DNA of 64,000 nt from CAZTDU01 sp050248795. GTDB lineage: Bacteria; Pseudomonadota; Gammaproteobacteria; Burkholderiales; SG8-39. Every line of letters starts with the position of its first letter. Positions within the stretch are counted from its first letter, which is position 1. The translations under genes and the position numbers were made by a program. Under the pieces are notes generated by a model, which ran no database searches, was not told where the DNA came from, and saw only the letters and a list, made by a program, of their open reading frames with translations. Shown here piece after piece: positions 25,413-34,073 of the stretch. The DNA lies in the NCBI GenBank assembly GCA_050248795.1, contig JBFWRS010000005.1, forward strand, positions 58,752 through 122,751, written 5' to 3'.

Positions 25413-25431
25413 TGGTCATATAGAATGGCCA
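25413..25431. promoter_or_regulatory. Operator-like inverted repeat before the Phd/PIN pair
   Basis: TGGTCAT (25413-25419) and ATGGCCA (25425-25431) form an imperfect inverted repeat (one mismatch) around ATAGA. It lies 19 bases before the antitoxin GTG, where an autorepressing Phd-type antitoxin usually binds. AGGAAA follows as ribosome site. Confidence 0.45.
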
Positions 25432-25450
25432 TACTGAGAAAGGAAACGCC

Positions 25451-25675
25451 GTGGCCCAATTCAACATCGCCAAAGCCAAGATGCATCTGTCCGAACTGGT
25501 ACAGAAGGCCTTGCTGGGCGAGGAGGTCGTAATCGCCAAGGACAACAAGGCGCTGGTCAAGCTGGTCTCGCTGGTGCCGCCCCGGCGCATGCGCAAGCCG
25601 GGATCGGCGAAGGGCCGCATCTGGATGGCGCCCGATTTCGACGCCACGCCTGACGACTTCAAGGATTACACGTAG
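25451..25675 (+). CDS. Type II antitoxin, Phd/YefM family
   Basis: The 74-residue protein starts at GTG after AAAGGAAAC and begins FNIAKAKMHLSELVQKALLGEEVVIAKDNK, split here as the Phd pattern of a helix followed by the GEEVVIAK strand. The N-terminus binds DNA and the C-terminal tail (APDFDATPDDF) would wrap the toxin. Its stop overlaps the toxin start by one base (TAGTG). It neutralises the PIN toxin encoded next and probably represses both genes at the inverted repeat upstream. Confidence 0.9.
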   Translation: MAQFNIAKAKMHLSELVQKALLGEEVVIAKDNKALVKLVSLVPPRRMRKPGSAKGRIWMAPDFDATPDDFKDYT

Positions 25676-26061
25676 TGCGCCTGCTGCTCGACACCCATGC
25701 ATTTCTCTGGTGGGTAGAGGATGCGTCCGCTCTGCCCCGAAAAGCGCGCGCGGCGATCGCCAATCCCGACAACGAGTGCTTCCTGAGCCTTGTCAGCGCC
25801 TGGGAGATGGCGATCAAGCTCAGCCTCGGCAAGCTGAAACTCCCCGGAGCCATCGAGCGCTTCGTCCCGCAGCAACTCGCGGAGAACGGCTTCAGCCAGC
25901 TCCCGATCGATTTCCGGCATGTGGCCAGGGTGGCCAGCTTGGCTTTTCATCACCGCGACCCGTTCGATCGCCTGCTCGCGGCGCAGGCGGTCGAGGAAGG
26001 GCTGACGATCGTCAGCGCCGACCGCATCTTCGTGAAGTACGGCGTGCCGCGAGTCTGGTAG
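25675..26061 (+). CDS. Type II toxin, PIN domain (VapC family)
   Basis: The 128-residue protein starts at GTG overlapping the antitoxin stop. It shows the PIN acidic residues: Asp in LLLDTHAFLWW, Glu in SAWEMAIKL, and Asp in HHRDPFDRLLAAQA plus ISAD/VSADRIF near the end. PIN toxins are Mg2+-dependent ribonucleases. The second motif (SxWE) is typical of the PIN group paired with Phd-type antitoxins. All catalytic positions are present, so the toxin looks functional. Confidence 0.9.
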   Translation: MRLLLDTHAFLWWVEDASALPRKARAAIANPDNECFLSLVSAWEMAIKLSLGKLKLPGAIERFVPQQLAENGFSQLPIDFRHVARVASLAFHHRDPFDRLLAAQAVEEGLTIVSADRIFVKYGVPRVW

Positions 26062-26089
26062 AGGCTGGCAGGCTCGGGGCGATTCAAGA

Positions 26090-26335
26090 ATGACAACCAG
26101 GATCAGCGCCAGCGCGGCAAGGACGAGGCTGGCCGAGCTATTGCGTCAGGCAATGGCCGGCAGGCGATTCACGATCACGCATCGGGGCAAGGCCATCGCC
26201 CACCTGATCCCGGCCGAATGCGCCGCGCCAAAGGACAAGGCCGCGGCGGTGGAGAAGTTCAACGCCTTCATGCGCGACAACCCGATTCGGGGTCGGGCAG
26301 ACGTCAGAGCGCTTGTCGAGGAAGGGCGTAGCTGA
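26090..26335 (+). CDS. Phd/YefM-type antitoxin without a partner
   Basis: This 81-residue protein (ISASAARTRLAELLRQAMAG, then RFTITHRGKAIAHLIPA) is a typical Phd/YefM antitoxin with an intact N-terminal DNA-binding half. It lies 28 bases after the PIN toxin. The 58 bases after it hold no toxin start, and the next genes point the other way. It may be the remnant of a lost pair, an anti-toxin acting on a toxin elsewhere, or part of a three-gene unit with the PIN pair. Confidence 0.8.
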   Translation: MTTRISASAARTRLAELLRQAMAGRRFTITHRGKAIAHLIPAECAAPKDKAAAVEKFNAFMRDNPIRGRADVRALVEEGRS

Positions 26336-26393
26336 CGTCTCAGACCACCAGAGCTTCAACCACTTGCGCACCGCCACTTCCGGGAACGCCCTG

Positions 26394-26723
26394 TCAGATG
26401 ATCAAGACCGCAAGCTGATCGTCCGCGTCAAGGCGGTTGATCGCCTCTCGTTGATCGCGAAGCGCCGCTTCGATCCGAGCGGTACTCACATTGCCGATGC
26501 GGACCCAAATCACCTTGGGCGGATAGCCCTCGATCACGCTACGTTCCGGAAAGTCCGCATCCTTGGTGACGATGGCGAAGCCCCCTTGCCGCGCGTATTC
26601 CCATACCCGTTCATCCGATGCCGCGCCCAGGCCCACATGATGGACATGCGTGGATCCCGGATAGTCGCTTTGGATCGATTCCGCGAGACGCGGGGAGAGG
26701 TTCTCGTCGAAGAGCAGCTTCAA
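26394..26723 (-). CDS. DUF5615 PIN-like toxin
   Basis: The 109-residue product begins KLLFDENLSPRL, the hallmark of DUF5615 Mut7-C/PIN-like proteins, with further acidic residues in TKDADFPER. Such proteins are toxins of DUF433/DUF5615 pairs. The start is TTG 26723 overlapping the DUF433 stop (TTGA), so the pair is coupled. Nuclease activity is expected from family membership but has been little studied. Confidence 0.87.
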   Translation of the reverse strand: MKLLFDENLSPRLAESIQSDYPGSTHVHHVGLGAASDERVWEYARQGGFAIVTKDADFPERSVIEGYPPKVIWVRIGNVSTARIEAALRDQREAINRLDADDQLAVLII

Positions 26724-26944
26724 GCAGATCCGGCGAGCGAATGCCGCTCACGATCGGCCGCGTACTCCAGGCAGGCCTGGATATCTTCCGCGGTCAAGTA
26801 CGGAAAGTCTTGCAGGATCTGCTCCCGCGTCATTCCGGATGCCAGGTACTCGAGTACGTCGTAGACGGTAACCCGCAACCCGCGGATGCAGGGCTTGCCC
26901 CCGCGCTTTCCTGCCTCGACCGTGATGATCCGCCGGTAGTCCAT
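26720..26944 (-). CDS. DUF433 antitoxin
   Basis: The 74-residue protein has the DUF433 pattern ITVEAGKRGGKPCIRGLRVTVYDVLEYLASGMT (broken here into two blocks around CIRG), followed by a helical end (LTAEDIQACLEYAADRE). The family folds as a winged helix and pairs with DUF5615 toxins. GAGGAG lies 6 bases upstream of ATG 26944. It is the first gene of the pair and probably autoregulates it. Confidence 0.88.
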   Translation of the reverse strand: MDYRRIITVEAGKRGGKPCIRGLRVTVYDVLEYLASGMTREQILQDFPYLTAEDIQACLEYAADRERHSLAGSA

Positions 26945-26991
26945 GGAACTCCTCGCGTACTCCGTCGCTGCCCAGTAAAAGTATACGCCCG

Positions 26992-28116
26992 CTACCCCAG
27001 CACCTCCCGCACCGCCTCCAGGTAGCGCGCGATGACGATGCGTTCGTCGAACTCGCGCAGCACCCGCGCGCGCGCGGCGGCGCCCATGGCGCGGCGTGCC
27101 TCGGGCGCAAGGCGCAGCACGCGGCGCATCGCGTCGGCGAGGCTCGCGGCATCGCGCGGCGGGCAGAGGAACCCGGTTTCGCCCTCCACCACCGCGTGGC
27201 GGCAGCCGGGCACGTCGGTGGCGCATACCGGCAGGCCCATGGCCGCGGCTTCCAGCAGTGTGCGCGGCATGCCTTCGCGGTAGGACGGCAGCACCACGCA
27301 GTCGGCCGCGGCGTAGAGCGGCGCCATGTCGTCTGCATGGCCGGGATAGTCGATGAGGCCTTCGCGTTGCCAGGCTTCCACATCCGCGCGCGGCACCGCC
27401 GCGGGGCTGGGCACATCGAGGAACCCGACCAGCCGGAACACCGCGTGCGGAAACTCCGCGCGCAGCAGGCGCGCCGCGTCGACGTATTCACGCACGCCCT
27501 TGTCCCACAACAGGCGCGCCGCCATCAGGAACACGAAGCGGCCGTCCTCCGGCCGCGCCGGGCGCGGCGAAAAGCGCGCCACATCCACCCCCGACCCGGG
27601 CAGCAGCGCGGTGCGCTCCGTGCGCACCAGGCCCGCGGCGATGAATTCGTCCCGGTCTTGCGCGTTCTGGAAGAACACCTTGCGCGGCCAGGAAAACGCG
27701 GCGCGATACAAAAGGCGCGTCACGCGCGTCAGCCAGCCGCCGGCGATGAAGGTGCGGCCCAGCCCGGAGACATTCGCGATCACCGGAATCCCGCGCACCC
27801 GCGCGGCCAGCGACAGGTAGATGTTCACCTTGGGCGTGTAGGTCAGGAGCAATGAAGGCCGCTCGCCGCCCAGCAGCCGCAGCATGCGCAGCAAGGTGCC
27901 CAGTTCCAGCAGCGGATTGGTGCGCGCGTTCTCAAGCGCCATCGGCACGAAGCGCGCGCCGAGCGCTTCGATGGCAGGAACATAGGCGTCAGGCGGCGCG
28001 TAGGCCGTGACCCGGAAGCCGCCAGCTTGGAGCGCCGCGATCAGCCCGGCACGGAAGTTGGCGATGTTCCACGCGGTGTTGATGGCGATCCACACATCGC
28101 GCGCGGCGCCGCTCAA
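26992..28116 (-). CDS. Glycosyltransferase family 4 (CapM/PglA-like)
   Basis: The GT-B enzyme (about 374 residues) begins WIAINTAWNIANFR and continues with TYTPKVNIYLSLAARV and IPVIANVSGLGRTF, a pattern of CapM/PglA-like retaining transferases that add galactose- or fucose-type sugars to lipid carriers. The donor site is EGMPRTLLEAAAMGLPVCATD with the EX7E spacing. The start is either TTG 28116, overlapping the EpsG stop (TTTGAGC), or GTG 28095, which would begin VWIAINT; I report the longer form. It is the last gene of the minus-strand run from 37649 or higher. Acceptor and donor cannot be fixed from sequence. Confidence 0.87.
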   Translation of the reverse strand: MSGAARDVWIAINTAWNIANFRAGLIAALQAGGFRVTAYAPPDAYVPAIEALGARFVPMALENARTNPLLELGTLLRMLRLLGGERPSLLLTYTPKVNIYLSLAARVRGIPVIANVSGLGRTFIAGGWLTRVTRLLYRAAFSWPRKVFFQNAQDRDEFIAAGLVRTERTALLPGSGVDVARFSPRPARPEDGRFVFLMAARLLWDKGVREYVDAARLLRAEFPHAVFRLVGFLDVPSPAAVPRADVEAWQREGLIDYPGHADDMAPLYAAADCVVLPSYREGMPRTLLEAAAMGLPVCATDVPGCRHAVVEGETGFLCPPRDAASLADAMRRVLRLAPEARRAMGAAARARVLREFDERIVIARYLEAVREVLG

Positions 28117-29177
28117 AGCCAGTACTCGAAGGGATAGAAACGGTAGGGGATCCAGAACTCCGCGTGTGCGGCGTAGTTCAGCCACACGTACTGGACCGCC
28201 ACGCAGTACCCAACCACGATGGATACGCCCAGCACCGGCACCTGCCGCGACAGCACTTCCGGCACCCGCGCGAAAACGTAGAGCTGCAGCGGGATCATGT
28301 ACAGGGCCAGGCGGTCCACCGCGGTGCTGGAGGGCACTACCTGCAGCAGCGGAACGAACGCGAGCGCAAGCAGCGAAAGCCACGCCCATACCGCGCGCTC
28401 GTCCGGGTTCTCGGTCATCTGCTTCCTGAACAGCAGGTACGTCACCGCCGGCACGGTGTTCATGGCCACGCGGATCGCGGCGCCTTCGGACTCGTACGAC
28501 GCATCGATGTATCCCGCAATGAGTTGCTCGGTGAAGTCGGCGACCAGCAGGAAATAGAGCAGCAGCGCGGTCGCGCCAACCCAGAACGCGGTCCACCACG
28601 GGTTGCGAATGCGCGCCAGGATGGCAATGGGCACCACGATCACCGCCGACTTGTGGAATAGCGCGCCCAGCGCCACCCAGAAGACGAACTTGATGGTGTC
28701 CCTCCTGTCCAGGTGCGTCAGCGCAATGAGCAGCAGGCCGATGGCGGCGCTCTGGCGCGTGTAGCCCATGCCAACCACGATGACGAGATACGGAATCGCG
28801 ATCGTCAGCGCCAGCCACGGCCGCGCCTGCGCGCGGCAGAACACCAGCAGGCCGGCGCTGAAGATCGCGCCGCAGATCATGTTGACGCCGTAGATGTCCC
28901 AGCCGAACCACACCGACAGCCAGTTCACCACCACGTAAGCCGGGTCGCCGCGCGACTCGATGGCCTCGGGAATCGACAGGTACAACGCATCGAGATAGTT
29001 CTCGAGGTACGTGAACCAGTCGCCGCCGACCTGGTAGCGATATCCCAGCAGCAGCGTCAGCGCTGTCCACGCGACCAGCCACGGCGCTCGCCCGCCTCGC
29101 CGAGTTGCCGGCGCACGGTATGGCTGCGCGAACGCCGCGAAAGCCGGCACCAGCAGCATCAACCAGTAGGGCAGCAT
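28113..29177 (-). CDS. EpsG-family polysaccharide polymerase (Wzy role)
   Basis: The 354-residue polytopic protein resembles EpsG (PF14897). It has GYRYQVGGDWFTYLENY near residue 45-60, many helices, a GMGYTRQSAAIGLLL segment and FHKSAVIVV, all typical of the family. EpsG/Wzy proteins link repeat units in the periplasm. A separate Wzy_C-type protein is encoded at 11482, so two polymerisation or ligation steps are available. ATG follows the AsnB stop by three bases. Confidence 0.87.
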   Translation of the reverse strand: MLPYWLMLLVPAFAAFAQPYRAPATRRGGRAPWLVAWTALTLLLGYRYQVGGDWFTYLENYLDALYLSIPEAIESRGDPAYVVVNWLSVWFGWDIYGVNMICGAIFSAGLLVFCRAQARPWLALTIAIPYLVIVVGMGYTRQSAAIGLLLIALTHLDRRDTIKFVFWVALGALFHKSAVIVVPIAILARIRNPWWTAFWVGATALLLYFLLVADFTEQLIAGYIDASYESEGAAIRVAMNTVPAVTYLLFRKQMTENPDERAVWAWLSLLALAFVPLLQVVPSSTAVDRLALYMIPLQLYVFARVPEVLSRQVPVLGVSIVVGYCVAVQYVWLNYAAHAEFWIPYRFYPFEYWL

Positions 29178-29180
29178 GGG

Positions 29181-31166
29181 TCAGCGCTCCCCGGCCAGCC
29201 AGGCCTGGAACATCAGCACGTTCCACAGCGACGGCGTCCAGTCGCGCGTTCCGGCGGCGTGCTCGCGCCACTTCTGCTGCACCATATCCGCATCCAGGAA
29301 GCCTTCCTGTGCCATGCGCCGCGGATCGAGCAGCGCCTCCGCCCACTCGCGCAAGGGCCCGCGCAGCCACCTGCCCAACGGCACGCCGAACCCGGCCTTG
29401 GGCCGCTCGATCAGTTGCCGCGGCACGTGCCGGTACAGCACCTGGCGCAGCGCCCACTTGGTCTGGCCGTCGCGAACTTTCATCTGCAGCGGCATGCGCC
29501 AAGCGAGTTCGGCGACGCGACGATCCAGCAGCGGCACGCGGGTTTCCAGGCTCACCGCCATGGCGGCACGGTCCACCTTGTGCAGGATGTCGTCGGGCAG
29601 GTAGGTAAGCGCGTCCAGGAACATCATGCGGTGCTCGGCATCCGCGATGCTGCCAGACATTCCGGCCTCGGCCTCGTCCAGAAGCAGCGGCAGGCCGACG
29701 GACCCGGGCACCACGCCGGATCGTGCCGGCCACTCGGTCAGCAGGCTGCGGTAGAGCGCATCGACGCCATCCACGCTGGAAAGCCGGTCAGCAAGGCGGT
29801 GCGCCTTGTCACCCAGCAGCGCCACGCCATGCCGCCGCGGCAGCGCGGCGCCCAGCCGGTTCCATGCCGGCACCGGCAGCGTCCGGATCATCGCGCCCAG
29901 CAGCCGCCGCAGCGGCTGCGGCAGCCAGCCCACGCGGTCCCATATCCGCTGCCCCCACAGGTAGCGGTTGTAGCCGCCGAACAGTTCGTCGCCGCCGTCG
30001 CCGGACAAGGCCACCGTCACCTGCTGGCGCGCGACCTTCGACACCAGGTAAGTAGGGATCTGGGAGGAATCCGCGAACGGCTCGCAGTAGATCTGCGGCA
30101 GTTGGGGAATCAGCTCGCGCGCCGCGTCGGAAGGCAGGTGCACCTCGGTATGCTCGGTATGCAGGTGAACCGCCACCGCCCTGGCGTAGTCGGATTCGTC
30201 GAAGCCTGCCTCGTCGAAGCCCACGGTAAAGGTCTTCACCCGACTCGTGGACCGGGCCTGCATCAGGGCCACCACGGTGGAAGAGTCCACACCGCCGGAA
30301 AGAAACGCACCCAATGGCACGTCCGCGATCATCTGCGCCTGCACCGCATCGCCCAGCACCGCTTCGAGCTGGTCCACGGCGACTCGCTCGTCGCGCAGCG
30401 GTTCCGCCAGCCCGCGCTGCGCGACATCGGCGAGCGACCAATAGCGCTCCAGCGCCATGCCGCCGTGGCGCATAGGCGCGAACGGCGCCCGCGACGGCGG
30501 CGCGGCGGCATCCGCGAGCCCCAGCGACAGCATGCACCCGGCCTCGAGCTTGTACGTGTCGCGGTAGATGGCGTACGGCGCCGGCACCTGGCAGAACTGC
30601 ATGTACAGGGCCAGCACGTCGCGATCCACCGGGTTGTCGAAGCCAGGGTAGCGGCGCAGCGACTTCAGCTCCGAGCCGAAAACGAAGGCGCCGCGCGCCC
30701 AGCCGTAGTACAAGGGCTTCTCGCCGAAGCGGTCGCGCGCCAGGTGCAGCCGGCGCTCGGACCGATCCCAAAGCGCGATTGCGAACATGCCCGACAATCG
30801 ATCCAGCGTCGCGCGCAGCCCCCACGCGGCGATGCAGGCGAGCAAGGTTTCGGTATCCGAGGTGCCGCGCCACGCCGGCGCGTGCCCGGCAGCGGCGAGT
30901 TCGTCGCGCAGCGCGAGGTGGTTGTAGATCTCGCCGTTGAACGCGATCACGTAGCGGCCGCAGGCGGAGTGCATGGGCTGGTGACCTGCCGCCGACAGGT
31001 CGATGATGGCGAGGCGCCGGTGGCCGATGGCGACGCCCTGAGGGCCGTCGACCCAGGTATCGCCGTCGTCCGGGCCGCGATGCAGAAGCGCCTGCGTCAT
31101 TGCCGCAACGGACGACGCCAGGCCTTCGTCCGCCCGATGCTGCAGCACGCCTGTGAGGCCGCACAT
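29181..31166 (-). CDS. asnB: Asparagine synthase (glutamine-hydrolysing), AsnB family
   Basis: The 661-residue protein starts MCGLTGVL, so the N-terminal nucleophile Cys2 is present, and continues with LLHRGPDD and FNGEIYNH of the glutaminase domain. The synthetase domain has SGGVDSS and the LSGDGGDELFGGYNRY motif. Length is typical of AsnB proteins found in polysaccharide clusters, which may amidate uronic acids or other acidic sugars rather than aspartate. It lies between a glycosyltransferase and the EpsG gene in one run with gaps of 3 bases. Amidation of the uronic acid made by genes 54143-56462 is a possibility. Confidence 0.9.
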   Translation of the reverse strand: MCGLTGVLQHRADEGLASSVAAMTQALLHRGPDDGDTWVDGPQGVAIGHRRLAIIDLSAAGHQPMHSACGRYVIAFNGEIYNHLALRDELAAAGHAPAWRGTSDTETLLACIAAWGLRATLDRLSGMFAIALWDRSERRLHLARDRFGEKPLYYGWARGAFVFGSELKSLRRYPGFDNPVDRDVLALYMQFCQVPAPYAIYRDTYKLEAGCMLSLGLADAAAPPSRAPFAPMRHGGMALERYWSLADVAQRGLAEPLRDERVAVDQLEAVLGDAVQAQMIADVPLGAFLSGGVDSSTVVALMQARSTSRVKTFTVGFDEAGFDESDYARAVAVHLHTEHTEVHLPSDAARELIPQLPQIYCEPFADSSQIPTYLVSKVARQQVTVALSGDGGDELFGGYNRYLWGQRIWDRVGWLPQPLRRLLGAMIRTLPVPAWNRLGAALPRRHGVALLGDKAHRLADRLSSVDGVDALYRSLLTEWPARSGVVPGSVGLPLLLDEAEAGMSGSIADAEHRMMFLDALTYLPDDILHKVDRAAMAVSLETRVPLLDRRVAELAWRMPLQMKVRDGQTKWALRQVLYRHVPRQLIERPKAGFGVPLGRWLRGPLREWAEALLDPRRMAQEGFLDADMVQQKWREHAAGTRDWTPSLWNVLMFQAWLAGER

Positions 31167-31169
31167 GCT

Positions 31170-32231
31170 TCAACGACCCCTGGCGACCATGTCGCGGATG
31201 ATTTGCGCAAGGATCGGCAGGTTGCGCTTGAGCGAGTAGTGCTGCTCGACCCGCAGCCTGCCGGCTTCTCCCATCCGCCTGGCATCCTGCGGGCTATCCC
31301 GCAGCGTGCGCAAAGCCGCGACCCACTCCTGCACACTCTCGGCAAGAAACCCGGCCTCGTTGGCGACGACATCCACGTTCGCCCCCACCCTGGATGCGAC
31401 CACCGGGATCGCGCATGCCATGTACTGGATGAGCTTGAAGGCGCATTTGCCCCGTGCCCAGTCGTCGTCCGGCAGCGGCATCACGCCCACGTCAAGCGAG
31501 TTGATGAGCGCAACCTCGGTCTGCTCGCTCCACGGCAATTCCACCACTTCGGCACCCGGTATCGCCGGTGCCTTGCCGCCGATGACGACGAACCGCAACG
31601 CCCCCTCCCCGGCAAGCACCGACAGGGGCTCGACCAGCGCCGACAGGTACGGCGCGGTGGAAGGGGATCCGATCCAGCCGACCGTAAAGCGGTTATTGCG
31701 CTCACGCGGCAGCGGGCGATGAACTTCGGTGTCCACGACAGTGGGGAACTGGTACGTCGCTGGATTCAGTGCCCGGGCATAGTCCGCCAAGGCGGCATTC
31801 CCGGCGGTGACCGCCGACGCGCCAGCGATCACCGAATCGAACTTGCCTCCCAGCGCCCACCGCATGAAACCGAGGCGACCCTTGCGATACTTCAGGTAGA
31901 AGGCGTCGTCGAAGTCGTAGATATACGGCTTGGGGAGCAACCCGCGTTCCAAGCCCCCCGGCATCAGCGGAAAAAGCTCACAGTGGAGCATGGCCGCGTC
32001 AAAGCGCGCCCCGCGCCAAAGGTCCGCGCAGCGCCCCCAGGCGTCGACAACCAGGTCCAACCAGGGAAGAGACCCTCCTGCAAAGCGGCGCCGAAGATAC
32101 TCGTCGCCCAGCAAACTGCGGACCTGCAGATCGATTCCCTCCAGGGCCAACCCGGGGACGTACTGGCCAAGCCGATGCCGGGTGCTGGCGGCCAGCGGGC
32201 CATACAGGGCCAGCCCGAGCAGCCGGATCAC
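31170..32231 (-). CDS. Glycosyltransferase (GT-B, family 4-like)
   Basis: The 353-residue enzyme starts at GTG 32231, which overlaps the methyltransferase stop (GTGA); longer frames run through that gene. It has YIYDFDDAFYLKYRKG near residue 105, VGWIGSPSTAPYL and the donor-binding stretch FKLIQYMACAIPVVASRVGANVDVV (two blocks). A paralogue with the same layout (LDIDDAVF, YKLLLYAACGVPVVAS) lies at 41005. The donor is unknown. The gene sits in a minus-strand series of assembly genes. Confidence 0.85.
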   Translation of the reverse strand: MIRLLGLALYGPLAASTRHRLGQYVPGLALEGIDLQVRSLLGDEYLRRRFAGGSLPWLDLVVDAWGRCADLWRGARFDAAMLHCELFPLMPGGLERGLLPKPYIYDFDDAFYLKYRKGRLGFMRWALGGKFDSVIAGASAVTAGNAALADYARALNPATYQFPTVVDTEVHRPLPRERNNRFTVGWIGSPSTAPYLSALVEPLSVLAGEGALRFVVIGGKAPAIPGAEVVELPWSEQTEVALINSLDVGVMPLPDDDWARGKCAFKLIQYMACAIPVVASRVGANVDVVANEAGFLAESVQEWVAALRTLRDSPQDARRMGEAGRLRVEQHYSLKRNLPILAQIIRDMVARGR

Positions 32232-33058
32232 TTCCTGAACCCGACCGCACACCAGTAGGGCGGGTGCTCGGAGAACCGGATGTCCACGAGTCCGGCATCC
32301 TCCATCATCCGTTGCACCTCGCGGCGCGTGAACCGCTTCTCCAGAGGTGTCCCGAAGCGATCCCTGGAATCCGTGCGCATGGTGTAGAGGCTGTGGTCGC
32401 GGTAGTAGGAAAGCGGCACGTTCGCAACGTTCAAGCCCCTCTTCTCCGCCCAGCGGCACAGGCGGGCGACGGGGTAGTACACCATCACCGCGATGATATC
32501 GGTGGTTACGTCCCTCGCCCGCGGCGGCATGCGGCTTATCGCGCGCCGCAGCAGATCCGAAGCACGCCACACCAGCCTGAACGCCAACGAGCGATTGTCG
32601 AACGCATAGTACAGGTACAGCAGGAACGGAGCGCCGGGCTTCAGCAGCTCGACGCAGGAGCGCAAGCCGCCGAATGTATCCGGGAGATGATGCAGCACTC
32701 CCAGGGAGTAGCCGAAATCCTGGCTGCCCTGCGGCAAGGCACCTTCGTCCACCGAGCAGCGATGAAAGCTGACGTTGTCGTGGGAACTCAGCGCGGCCAT
32801 TGCCACATCCAGGGCTTTCGATGGATCGATGCAGTGCAGATGCCCGACCTTCGGGGCTACGAACCGGGCCCATCTTCCTGTCCCGCACCCCATGTCGAAA
32901 CCGACCGAGCGCTCGCCCACGAGCTCCCATGGGAATACGTCGAAGTATTCATCGAAGATCTTGCGCGCCTCGGAGTCCCCGAGCGCACGCTGATCGAACC
33001 GCGCCCATTCGTCCCCGAAGCTATCGACCGAGGCGGCGTGAAGGTTCCTTTTAACCAT
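32228..33058 (-). CDS. Class I SAM-dependent methyltransferase
   Basis: The 276-residue protein has motif I FDMGCGTGRWARFVA, an acidic loop HCIDPSKALDVA and SLGVLHHLPDT, as in Methyltransf_11-type enzymes. The C-terminal half is basic and contains hydrophobic helices (DIIAVMVYYPVARLC), so it may bind the membrane-attached glycan. Methylation of a sugar hydroxyl in the repeat unit or a lipid-linked intermediate is likely. It overlaps the following glycosyltransferase by four bases. A 73-bp gap with no visible feature separates it from the next methyltransferase. Confidence 0.87.
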   Translation of the reverse strand: MVKRNLHAASVDSFGDEWARFDQRALGDSEARKIFDEYFDVFPWELVGERSVGFDMGCGTGRWARFVAPKVGHLHCIDPSKALDVAMAALSSHDNVSFHRCSVDEGALPQGSQDFGYSLGVLHHLPDTFGGLRSCVELLKPGAPFLLYLYYAFDNRSLAFRLVWRASDLLRRAISRMPPRARDVTTDIIAVMVYYPVARLCRWAEKRGLNVANVPLSYYRDHSLYTMRTDSRDRFGTPLEKRFTRREVQRMMEDAGLVDIRFSEHPPYWCAVGFRK

Positions 33059-33131
33059 GGCCGCCCCTACACTCCCTCAAGGCGCACAGCCGTCAGGGAG
33101 TTGAAGCGCCAGGCAGCCCCGGCGGGCCGCG

Positions 33132-34073
33132 CTAGGCCGGTCGGCGAAGCAGCAGGACAATGGTTTCTCCCAGAGATGTCGCGTCGAGTACCGCATTGAT
33201 CGTCCGCTTGAGCAACGAGAGGCCCGGCGATGCCGCCATCCTGGCGCGAAGCTGCGGCTCAGTCGCTGTGATCGCGTTTCCCGTAGCGACCTCCTCCCTC
33301 CTGCCGCGACGCCAACCAAGCAGGCTCCCGGCATGCTCAAGCAACTGCGCAGACACGTTGCGAGTCTCGACGCGCACCACTTCCAGACTGGTCCCGGCAT
33401 GGACCGCCGCCAACAGGGTGCTCGGCGTGAAGTAGGTGAGATGCTCCGGATGAATCGCCTTCCATTCCGCCCCAAGAATCCTGCGATCAAGCGAGCCGAA
33501 GTTCGGCGTCGTGATGTAGACCAACCCTCCCGGCTTGACCACTTCCTCCGCGCGGCGCAGGAACGCAACAGGCTGCGGGACGTGCTCTATCACCTCAAAC
33601 AGCGTCACGACGTCCCTTGATGCCATCTGGATATCCGCGGAGAAGAAGTCGGACCTTGAAACCGGCAGCCCGACTCCCATGGCAACCTCGACCGCGGGAT
33701 GCGAAAGATCGATCCCCTCCGCACTATATCCATTGCTCAATGCCGCATCGACGAAGCCACCGATCCCGCAACCCACGTCGAGCACCCGATTCCCGCCGCC
33801 ATGCCGAGCGAACAGTGCCAGAACCCGCTCGTAGCTCAGACGCGTCGCAGGGTCGAATAGCTCGCCCTTAGACTTCGATCGGAGGGTTCTGTAGTAGTCA
33901 TAGAGCTCATCGACATACTCGTCGGAGTAGGCGCCGAGATACACCGTCCTGCAATCGTTGCAGCAGTACAGATCGAGGCCCTCAAGGCTTTCCTTTCTCC
34001 CACGCTTGCTCAGCACGTGTCTGCGCGCATTCGACGAACGGCATACGGTGCAGCCGCGACTGGACGATGTCAC
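33132..34073 (-). CDS. SAM methyltransferase with N-terminal zinc-ribbon-like motif
   Basis: I take GTG 34073 as start because it overlaps the glycosyltransferase stop (GTGA); a longer ATG form would overlap that gene by 88 bases. The 313-residue product has CxxC pairs (GCTVCRSS and YCCNDCRTVY), then VLDVGCGIGGFVDAAL and FEVIEHVPQPVAF. The Cys pairs recall the zinc-binding N-terminus of sugar C-methyltransferases such as TylC3-type enzymes. Two relatives with the same layout occur at 38779 and 44911. The substrate is a sugar of this glycan by context. Base use is visibly less GC-rich than in the flanks. Confidence 0.83.
   Translation of the reverse strand: MTSSSRGCTVCRSSNARRHVLSKRGRKESLEGLDLYCCNDCRTVYLGAYSDEYVDELYDYYRTLRSKSKGELFDPATRLSYERVLALFARHGGGNRVLDVGCGIGGFVDAALSNGYSAEGIDLSHPAVEVAMGVGLPVSRSDFFSADIQMASRDVVTLFEVIEHVPQPVAFLRRAEEVVKPGGLVYITTPNFGSLDRRILGAEWKAIHPEHLTYFTPSTLLAAVHAGTSLEVVRVETRNVSAQLLEHAGSLLGWRRGRREEVATGNAITATEPQLRARMAASPGLSLLKRTINAVLDATSLGETIVLLLRRPA

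Noticed and set aside
28713..32258. A 1181-codon plus-strand ORF
   Set aside because: Antisense of EpsG, AsnB and glycosyltransferase genes; no motif.
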